64,000 bases of DNA from Duncaniella dubosii. GTDB taxonomy: Bacteria; Bacteroidota; Bacteroidia; Bacteroidales; Muribaculaceae. The notes under the pieces were generated by a model. It ran no database searches and was not told where the DNA came from. It saw only the letters and a program-made list of their open reading frames with translations. Location: assembly GCF_004803915.1 (NCBI RefSeq), contig NZ_CP039396.1:1674001-1738000 (forward strand), in the 5' to 3' direction. A program made the translations under genes and the position numbers. This document shows, in pieces, positions 57,109 to 64,000 of the stretch. The stretch's first letter is position 1, and each line of letters begins with the position of its first letter.

Positions 57109-58847
57109 ATGGAAATAAATCTTAAATCGCTTCATTCTCCTGCTGATATCAAGTCGTTGACAATTGATGAATTAAATGATCTGAGCGGGGAACTGCGTGC
57201 AAATCTGTTGAAAAAACTTTCGGCTCACGGCGGTCATGTCGGGCCTAATCTGGGTGTGGTAGAGGCAACCGTAGCCCTTCATTACGTCTTTAATGCTCCG
57301 GCTGATAAAATCGTGTTTGATGTCAGTCACCAGAGCTATGTCCACAAGATGTTGACAGGACGAATCGAGGCTTTCATTGATCCGGCTAACTATGATGATG
57401 TGACCGGCTATACGTGTCCGAGGGAAAGTGAATATGATCTATTTGAAATCGGCCATACATCTACATCGATTGCACTTGCATGCGGGCTTGCGAAGGCTCG
57501 TGATCTTGAAGGTGGTAAAGAAAATGTGGTCGCTTTCATCGGGGATGCATCTCTCGGTGGCGGTGAGGCTCTTGAAGCGCTGGACTTTGCTCCCACGCTG
57601 GGGACAAACTTTATTGTGATTCTTAATGACAATCAGATGTCGATTGCCGAGAACCACGGTGCGCTCTATGACCATCTTGCAGAGCTGCGCAAGACAAACG
57701 GAACTGCCGCAAACAATATATTCCGTGCGCTTGGCTATCAGTATATATATGTGGAGGAGGGTAATAATATCCAGTCTCTGATAAAGGCATTTAAGGCGGC
57801 TCTTGATGCGGATCATGCGGTGCTTATCCATATCAACACCATGAAAGGTGAGGGCTTGCCAGTGGCGGAGGCCAACAAAGAGGCTTTTCACTATACCACA
57901 CCGTTCAATCTCAAGACAGGTGCTCCACTTGTCGATGATGAAGAGGAGGACTATGGCGAGATTTTCGCCCGTGAGATGCTAATTCGTATGCACGCCGATC
58001 CAAAGGTGGTGACTATAACGGCCGGAACTCCCGGTGCGATTAATTTTACACCCGAGCGCCGTATGGCTGTGGGGCGGCAGTTCATAGATGTCGGTATCTG
58101 TGAGCAGGCGGCGACAGCCCTTGCAGCCGGACTTGCCAAAGGTGGCTGCCGCCCGGTATTCGGTGTGATGGCGACCTTTCTACAGCGAGCCTACGATCAG
58201 CTGTCGCACGGCATTGCCATAAACGGCCTCCCTGCAGTCATAGTCGATTTTGCCGGGGGTGTATGGGGAATCCCGGATATGACCCATCTTGGATTTTTTG
58301 ATATACCGTTGATCTCCAATATTCCTGATTTTGTCTTTCTCGCCCGGCGTATGCCGAGGAATATGTAGCCATGCTCGACTGGGCAATAAGTCAGACAGAG
58401 CATCCGGTGTTACTTAGAACTCCGTCGGGAGCTGTTGTTCATTCCGACCGTTCGGTGAATATGGATTTCTTTAAATATGATGTCGTTGCTGATGGCGATG
58501 AGATTGCCGTAATAGGTGCCGGTGATTTCTTCGGCATTGCAAGTGAGGCGGTTGATATTCTTCGTAAAGAAGGGAAAAACCCGACTCTTATAAATCCGCG
58601 TAATCTTTCTCAGCTCGACAAGGAGTGTCTTGACCGACTGAAAGACTATAAGACAGTTGTGACTCTTGAGGATGGTATATTGGACGGTGGTTTCGGGCAA
58701 AAAGTGGCTACCTATCTTGGCGAATCGCCGGTGAAGGTTGTGACACTCGGTCTGCAGAAGGAATTCCTTGACCGTTACAATGCCGATGAGGTGCTGAAAG
58801 CCAATAAATTGACTCCTGCTCAGGTCGCAGAATCGGCAAAGGCTTGA
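57109..58847 (+). pseudogene. DXS-like transketolase family protein, one-base deletion
   Basis: From ATG 57109 (MEINLKSLHSPADIKSLTIDEL) the protein shows DXS-type motifs: GHVGPNLGVVEATVALHYVF, IVFDVSHQSYVHKMLTGR, EIGHTSTSIALACGLA, the thiamine-binding VAFIGDASLGGGEALEALDF and NDNQMSIAENHG. The frame breaks at 58343-58345: LARRMPRNM should be LAPAYAEEYVAMLDWAI with C4 instead of C3; the transketolase C-terminal domain (VIGAGDFFGIASEAVDIL, TVVTLEDGILDGGFGQKVATYL) follows. Restored length 579 aa is shorter than classic DXS (about 620), so this is more likely a paralogue than the main enzyme of isoprenoid synthesis. Confidence 0.85.
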
Positions 58848-58928
58848 TTATTCGATTTTGGCCGTTGAATAGAATAAGATATATATCGCTTATAATCAGT
58901 GATATATCCCTTGGTTTGTAAAATAAAT

Positions 58929-58959
58929 TTGGAAATTTAGGTAAAAATATCTATCTTTG
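58929..58959 (+). promoter_or_regulatory. Promoter of the tRNA-Leu gene
   Basis: TTG at 58929-58931 (TTTG from 58928), 20 bases, then TATCTTTG at 58952-58959, 26 bases before the tRNA. Same -7 sequence as rpsA and greA. Confidence 0.65.
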
Positions 58960-58985
58960 CATTCGGAAAATATTATCCGAATGTC

Positions 58986-59067
58986 GCGCATGTGGCGTAA
59001 TTGGTAGCCGCGTTAGACTTAGGATCTAATGTCTTAGGACGTGGGGGTTCGAGTCCCTTCATGCGCA
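58986..59067 (+). tRNA. tRNA-Leu (anticodon TAG)
   Basis: Acceptor arms GCGCATG (58986-58992) and CATGCGC (59060-59066) pair fully, with A as discriminator. The anticodon stem TTAGA/TCTAA encloses the loop CTTAGGA, anticodon TAG, reading CUA leucine codons. The long variable arm (GTC...GAC) is that of a class II tRNA, and the T arm GGGGGTTCGAGTCCC is standard. CCA is not encoded. Confidence 0.95.
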
Positions 59068-59073
59068 CGATGC

Positions 59074-59115
59074 TTAGTCTCTTGATTATTTGATAGTCAG
59101 GAGACTAATTTTTTT
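59074..59115 (+). terminator. Terminator of the tRNA-Leu gene
   Basis: TTAGTCTCTTGA (59074-59085) pairs with TCAGGAGACTAA (59097-59108) with one G-U, followed by T7. Lies 6 bases after the tRNA. Confidence 0.85.
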
Positions 59116-59239
59116 GCCTGTTTTATTGCGGGTGATGGCGTAAGTATGGATTATTCAGCCTGCTGATGAAGCATACAGGTTTTCAGTTTTAATCTATGTG
59201 AGTTTTGGATTAAGAAATCGTGTATGCTTTGGCAGCTCA

Positions 59240-60624
59240 TTAACTGATTGTGGTCTGCACGGCTTTTCTTTTGAATACTTTGTGCTGGACTATTAAGGCT
59301 GCGGTCATTACGGTGATGCCAGTGATGGTCCATGATATGGGATAGATGATTAAGAGTCCGTGGAATGAACTGTCGATCCCTCTGAATATGGCTACCCATC
59401 CAAGTCGCAGGACACATGTGCCGAACACGGTTAGCAGCATAGGGGTCACGGAGTAACCCAAGGCTCTCATGTAGGAGCCGGGGATTTCATAGAAGCTTGC
59501 AAGACACTGGAACACGAGTACCGTGTGGAATCGGATTGTGGCGTAGCGCATCACTTCGGGAGAGCTTGAGAAGATGGAAATACAGGTATCACCATACCAT
59601 GCGATAAGGAGATTGCACGTCCCGCCGATCACTATGCTGTATAGCATGCATATGCGCAACACCCTCTTGCAGCGGTCGTAGTTGCCTGCTCCGTAGTTTT
59701 GTCCCGTAAAAGCTATGACGGCTGCGCAGAATGATGTGATTATGTAATAGCAGTAAGCCTCAAATGTCAGAGCCGCCGACGAGCCAGCTATGGCATCAGC
59801 ACCGAAACTGTTGATTGCAGATTGGATAAAGATGTTGGAGATTGAAAATACCATGCCTTGCAGCCCTGCAGGTACGCCGATCTGAAGCATCTTTTTAAGG
59901 TCTGGTTTAGACAATCGCCATTTTCTCACATTAAGCGACAGCGCTACGGGATCAGACTCTCGGACGAGGAAATAGACGATGATGGCAGCGTTGATGCCTG
60001 TGGATATGACCGTGGCCCATGCCACACCGGGACACCGAGATTGAAAACGGCGACAAAGAGCCAGTCGAGGAAGAGGTTGCAAAGTGTAGACACGAGGAGC
60101 GAGTAGAACGGGAGACTCGTGTCGCCGACGCTTCGCATTATTGCAGACCCAAAATTATAGATCATCATGAATGGCATGCCGCAAAAAAATATGCGGAGAT
60201 ATTGTTCGGCGAGGTCGATGACATCGTGGGGTGCGCTCATTGCTTCGAGAATCGGGCGGGCGAGCGTGATGCCCAGAAACATAAGCAGGAAGCCCGACAC
60301 CAGAGAGATAATGGCGACGGTCGAGACCGATTTCCGCACAGAATTGTGGTTCTTCTGACCTAAATATGTTGCTATTACGGCATTGGCTCCCACAGCCACG
60401 CCGAGAAAGAGATTGACAAGGATGCTGATTATCGGTCCGTTGCTGCCGACTGCGGCAATGGCCTGGGTGGTTGAATAGTGGCCGATGACGGCAACATCAA
60501 TAGCGTTGAATGACTGCTGCAATATGCCACTGGCAATCAGTGGTATAGAAAATAAAAGAATCTTTCCGGACAAAGGTCCGTGGATCATATCCACCTGCTT
60601 TTTCTCCCGTGAGCGTATTTCCAT
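59240..60624 (-). pseudogene. MATE family efflux protein, one-base deletion
   Basis: From ATG 60624 (MIHGPLSGKILLFSIPLIASGILQQSFNAIDVAVIGHY, residues 13 onward) this is a multidrug-exporter MATE protein with SNGPIISILVNLFLGVAVGANAVIA and MIYNFGSAIMRSVGDTSLPFY. The frame breaks at 60027-60028: GVPVWHGPRS should be GVPGVAWATVIS with one more G on the - strand. The second half (GVPAGLQGMVFSISNIFIQSAINSFGADAIAG, YIITSFCAAVIAFTGQNYGAGNY) runs to the stop at 59240. Restored length 461 aa, normal for MATE. Substrate unknown. Confidence 0.87.
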
Positions 60625-60824
60625 AATTTACCTTCAAAAACTCGGCGCAAAATTACGAAATTGCAACAAGAAACAAGGCATACATCAGTCTCATTTTGCC
60701 AAAATGGCTAATTCCGATTCTGTTTACGACAGATGGAAGAACGCATCATTCGCAAAGCGAACAATGCGCTATCGTGTCATATTCCATATTCTGCGTGGAA
60801 ATAACTCAATGATATACAATCTTT

Positions 60825-62150
60825 TCAGATTTTCGATTTCAGGAAGTCGGCGAGGGCGGATGAGTTGAAACGAGGGATGCCGTCGGAATTGATGATCCCC
60901 TGTCGATCAATGAAATAGTATGATGGAAATCCGTGGATTTTCAGCGCACCCATAATTCGGTTTGCCATGTCGTCGTCAGGGATAAATATCTGGACGGCAT
61001 TATGGATTGTCGGAGCAAGCTTCGTCCATGCCTCCATGTCTGATTTTAGCCAGATAATAGCAAAGAGAATGTCGGAATGCTTGAAATGGTCTCTGATGCT
61101 TTCGCTTATGGCGATAGACTCCCGACATGGACCGCACCACGTCGCGCTGACATCGAGATATATCGGACGTCCTGAAAATCGACGGGAGAGCCAGTCGATT
61201 GGATTTACGCGGTCAAGATCTATAACCGAATCTCCCTCAAGCACACAGATATTTCCGTCCGTTATACCGGATATGTCTAATTCTGCGGGATTTTCTTCGC
61301 CGTAGACTCTGTCGAAATACGCGGGATTCGAGAAGTCATCGCGTCGTGGTGCGGTTTCGCTGTCTGATACCACATACATGATGTCTCTGATCACGCCTTT
61401 GGGCAGACGGGCGGCATATTCGGGAAAAGACCTGCCTAATGCGCTAAGGTGGTATGGGAATATCATCACCTTGGCATTATCTGGGTTCGTAAGGTCGAAA
61501 ATCTGGTCGGTGAAGAATGCAAGCTGCTCGTCTGGATTCTTTCCGCGATAGCTGCATGCGAGGTTGGCGATATCGTAGATATTTCCGTTGTAGAGCATTC
61601 GTGCGGTTTCCGGTGAAATGGAATTGGCGGCTACGTAGTCGTCAATCAGTTTTCTGCATGAATCTATGGCCGCCTTGAATATGGGCATGTATTCTGCAAG
61701 AGCCACTGTATCGGCCGGGAGTTCAACGTTGTAGGAAAACGGTGTCACGTCGGCAAATGCGTGGGCATACTCTTCGTTAAGTTCCGCGCGGTCACCGCTA
61801 AGATGAAATTCGAGTGGCGATTTCGAAGCGTCAATCTCGATGAATATTGAATCGCCGGGTTCGGCATAGGCGTTGACAAAGAGGTTGCGCTTATAGTTGA
61901 GCGTGAAAGTGTGGCCGAACGACAGAGGGATGCGTTCGCGAAACTCTACTACAGAGTCGAGGTCAACCACACGCCTCTCGCTTTTGGGAGAGATGTCGCA
62001 TTCGTTTATGATAATGGTTCTCGCGCCTTTAGGTGGAATGTTTATGATTCGTCCGGCAACTGTAATTGAGTCAACCGTTGCGGCTTTCGCGGTGATGGCC
62101 GGAGAAATTGTCGCAAACAGGACCATGAAGAGAGGAAATAAACGTGACAT
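60825..62150 (-). CDS. TlpA-like thioredoxin-fold protein
   Basis: About 441 aa from ATG 62150 (MSRLFPLFMVLFATISPAITA, signal peptide); the frame is open up to 62207. The N-terminal ~280 residues are a beta-sandwich and helical region typical of DUF4369-like proteins in Bacteroidota. The C-terminal thioredoxin domain has PIYLDVSATWCGPCRESIAISESI (CxxC), a VQIFIPDDDMANRIMG-type segment and IHGFPSYYFIDRQGI with the cis-proline. Periplasmic redox protein; partner unknown. The DUF1537 gene is 63 bases upstream on the same strand. Confidence 0.87.
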   Translation of the reverse strand: MSRLFPLFMVLFATISPAITAKAATVDSITVAGRIINIPPKGARTIIINECDISPKSERRVVDLDSVVEFRERIPLSFGHTFTLNYKRNLFVNAYAEPGDSIFIEIDASKSPLEFHLSGDRAELNEEYAHAFADVTPFSYNVELPADTVALAEYMPIFKAAIDSCRKLIDDYVAANSISPETARMLYNGNIYDIANLACSYRGKNPDEQLAFFTDQIFDLTNPDNAKVMIFPYHLSALGRSFPEYAARLPKGVIRDIMYVVSDSETAPRRDDFSNPAYFDRVYGEENPAELDISGITDGNICVLEGDSVIDLDRVNPIDWLSRRFSGRPIYLDVSATWCGPCRESIAISESIRDHFKHSDILFAIIWLKSDMEAWTKLAPTIHNAVQIFIPDDDMANRIMGALKIHGFPSYYFIDRQGIINSDGIPRFNSSALADFLKSKI

Positions 62151-62213
62151 TTTTAAATGTGAGAATATCGAATGATGACGTATATTTGACATCCCAATAT
62201 ACGTCATCTGAAA

Positions 62214-63290
62214 TTATTGTCTGAACAGGTTGCCCCACGGGTAACTGCCGGGTTTCATGGTGACATGAGTCCCGTTGTCGGCCTGCATGCGTATCACTCC
62301 GGGGGCGATTTCCTCCGTGATGGTAAATGAATTCCAGCCTAATCTGTTGAGAATGGCAAATGCTGTAGCTCCGCCTTCAATGACCAGCTCGGCAGGGCGG
62401 TGGCAGCTGACAAGTGCATGGCTTATCCGCGCCATTGTCTCGCGGAGATAGACTGCTATGTGTTTGCCGGTGCGGTGACGATCGCGGACGGCAATAATCA
62501 TTGCGTGGGAGTCATTATAGTCCTTCACGAGCCGGGCAGTCCAGCCGTCGGCGCTTGTCTTTTCGTCGTAGACCTCGGTCGGCATGTAGGATGTGGCGAT
62601 TCCGCAGTCAATCGGTTTGCTCTGCGTGCTTCCGCAGATGATGAGGCTGTCGGCAAGATTAAACGCGCACAGACAGTCGGAAGTCTCCCTGCAGGCCGGG
62701 AATTTCCGGCGGAGGAAGGCGGTGAACATGTCGGCTGCGCCGGCAAGAAGGATGTCGTCGGCAGCTGTCTCGACGGCCTTTGCGACATCGTTTTCGCTCT
62801 CTGCGTCGGCACAGGTGATTTTTTTTTCTTCACACATCGGCAGACGTTCGATGAGCCTCGACGAGAAGGCGGGAAATTCGGGGTCGAATGAAAAGTCGGT
62901 CTCGTGGAGGGGCTTCCCGCCGATATAGTAGACTCCGTCACGAATCGTGCGGCCTTTCGACGGGTTGGCAGGTAGATAGAGAGCCTTACGGTAACCGGTG
63001 TTGGCAAGAATGGCTTCAAGCTCTGCGACTACGTGTCCGCGCAGGGCGGAGTCGGTTTTCTTGAAGAGCGAGTCAACCTCTGGCATAGCGCCGAGTGCTC
63101 CGGCAACCCGAGCGCTTCCGGCTGCCGCCTCTTCCTCGGTCATCGAACGGGTATCGGTAGCTATGACGAGCACATCGCAGTCAGATGCGCTTTCTGGCTG
63201 CATGGTCAGTTTTACACGAAGGCCGAGACGGTGGGCTATGCCCGCCATCTCGGCTGCTCCTGTAATGTCGTCGGCAATAACGGCAATCAT
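62214..63290 (-). CDS. DUF1537 four-carbon acid sugar kinase
   Basis: A 358-aa protein starting with IAVIADDITGAAEMAGIAHRLGL, the nucleotide-independent substrate site of the DUF1537 N-terminal domain, with LFKKTDSALRGHVVAEL and KALYLPANPSKGRTIRDGVYYIGGKPLHET further on; the C-terminal kinase domain has ELVIEGGATAFAILNRLGW. These kinases (OtnK/DtnK type) phosphorylate four-carbon sugar acids. It lies 10 bases after a PdxA-family gene, the pairing known from D-threonate breakdown (DtnK with PdxA2). Confidence 0.9.
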   Translation of the reverse strand: MIAVIADDITGAAEMAGIAHRLGLRVKLTMQPESASDCDVLVIATDTRSMTEEEAAAGSARVAGALGAMPEVDSLFKKTDSALRGHVVAELEAILANTGYRKALYLPANPSKGRTIRDGVYYIGGKPLHETDFSFDPEFPAFSSRLIERLPMCEEKKITCADAESENDVAKAVETAADDILLAGAADMFTAFLRRKFPACRETSDCLCAFNLADSLIICGSTQSKPIDCGIATSYMPTEVYDEKTSADGWTARLVKDYNDSHAMIIAVRDRHRTGKHIAVYLRETMARISHALVSCHRPAELVIEGGATAFAILNRLGWNSFTITEEIAPGVIRMQADNGTHVTMKPGSYPWGNLFRQ

Positions 63291-63300
63291 TGCTGATTAT

Positions 63301-64000
63301 TTATTCCTTTACACCTAAACGATATTTGGCCATGCGGGTCGCATAGTCGATGCTGAGCACCATAGCGTCGTCGCTTGCGAGCCCTTTCCCGGCGACGTCG
63401 AAGGCTGTGCCGTGGTCGACGCTGACGCGGATAATCGGCAGGCCGAGGGTGATGTTGACACCGTTGGCGCTTTCCATTTTGCCGGTTTCCTTGTTCCAGT
63501 TGAAAGCGCAGACTTTGAGTGGGATATGGCCCTGATCGTGATACATCGCCACACAGCCGTCATATTTGCCGCATTTTGCTTTGGCGAAAATAGAGTCGGG
63601 AGGCACAGGTCCGTCGACATTGAATCCACGCGATTTCAGCTCTTCAATAGCCGGGATGATTTCCTCGGCTTCTTCGAAGCCAAACATCCCGTTTTCGCTG
63701 CTGTGGGGGTTGAGACCAGCGATGCCGATGTGTGGATTCTCGATTCCGAATTGCTTGCAGGCATCAGAAATAAGTTCGGACACTTCGATGATACGTGCTT
63801 TTTTCACGAGGTCGCATGCCTTGCGCAGAGGGACATGGGTCGATACGTGGATCACACGGATATTCTCGTCAGCAAGCATCATGGCATACTTTTTGGTATT
63901 GGTGAAAGTTGCATAGAGTTCCGTGTGGCCGTCGTAGTGGTGACCGGCAAGGTTAAGAGCCTCTTTGTTGAGCGGTGCTGTGACAGTTCCGTCAACTTCG
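63301..64000 (-). CDS. PdxA family dehydrogenase, 5' end outside window
   Basis: The frame is open to the right end of the window, so the gene is cut at its start. Visible PdxA motifs: TAPLNKEAL, GHHYDGHTELYA, IGIAGLNPHSSENGMFG, AMYHDQGHIPLKV (metal-binding His) and LPIIRVSVDHGTAFDVAGKG (metal-binding His). PdxA oxidises 4-phosphohydroxythreonine in vitamin B6 synthesis, while the PdxA2 branch oxidises 4-phosphothreonate. The DUF1537 kinase 10 bases downstream favours the second role, but the N-terminal part that would help decide is missing. Confidence 0.9.
   Translation of the reverse strand, partial: EVDGTVTAPLNKEALNLAGHHYDGHTELYATFTNTKKYAMMLADENIRVIHVSTHVPLRKACDLVKKARIIEVSELISDACKQFGIENPHIGIAGLNPHSSENGMFGFEEAEEIIPAIEELKSRGFNVDGPVPPDSIFAKAKCGKYDGCVAMYHDQGHIPLKVCAFNWNKETGKMESANGVNITLGLPIIRVSVDHGTAFDVAGKGLASDDAMVLSIDYATRMAKYRLGVKE

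Noticed and set aside
1..64000. CRISPR array, prophage or integrative element
   Set aside because: No spaced direct repeats, phage structural genes, relaxase or conjugation genes were seen; the only tyrosine recombinase has XerD length and motifs and stands beside greA.

Overview
This window is a piece of a Bacteroidota (order Bacteroidales) chromosome. The evidence is: promoters of the Bacteroidota type (TTTG, about 20 bp, then TAnnTTTG) upstream of rpsA, tRNA-Leu, greA and others; a PorU-type C25 peptidase; a six-domain ribosomal protein S1; YfhO, DUF4421 and DUF4332 family proteins; and a secreted pectin-degrading locus. Base composition near 50 % G+C and the gene mix suggest a gut Muribaculaceae-like organism, but that is inference. 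Both ends cut genes: an S41 protease on the left and a PdxA-family dehydrogenase on the right.

Layout. 1-6.7 kb: S41 protease end, a frameshifted DUF4332 gene, an Ala/Lys-rich lipoprotein, PorU and a GH25 lysozyme-like lipoprotein. 6.7-20.1 kb: a rhamnogalacturonan (pectin) locus made of a + strand pair of GH28 enzymes, a convergent four-gene - strand operon (six-hairpin glycosidase, DUF4450 protein, GH106, GH105) and a divergent CE12 acetylesterase. No SusC/SusD pair lies in the window. 20.5-27.5 kb: a TlpA-like gene with an in-frame stop, then an ABC/permease/GntR operon whose last gene is separated by a complete IS66 element with clear inverted repeats and an 8-bp target duplication. 27.7-34.3 kb: RNase H, alanine dehydrogenase-like, AroK, a flippase, RuvB and a U32 (TrhP-like) protein. 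34.5-41.2 kb: a TolC/HlyD/ABC-2/ABC-2 export operon, DUF4421 and YccF. 41.4-48.1 kb: rpsA, a lipoprotein, YfhO, a methyltransferase-like protein and XerD. 48.1-50.9 kb: greA with a long structured leader, HIT, MenA, a FtsB/DivIC-like protein and a small membrane protein. 51.1-55.1 kb: CoaX, an outer-membrane protein, LptC and a CorC-like protein. 55.2-64 kb: a LEA-like protein, XseA, a DXS-like transketolase, tRNA-Leu, a MATE exporter, a TlpA-like protein and a DUF1537 kinase/PdxA pair probably for threonate-type acids.

How the genes work together. The GH28, CE12, GH105 and GH106 enzymes would together cut, deacetylate and trim rhamnogalacturonan; DUF4450 and the 702-aa six-hairpin protein are the uncharacterised members.

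A striking feature of the whole window is nine single-base losses in seven otherwise intact genes. Adding one base back, nearly always to a short homopolymer, restores a full-length family member each time. There are no insertions. This pattern fits consensus errors of a long-read assembly better than real gene decay, so the genes typed here as pseudogene should be read as 'broken in this sequence, probably intact in the organism'. The in-frame stop in the TlpA-like gene at about 21.28 kb is a different kind of lesion and may be real.
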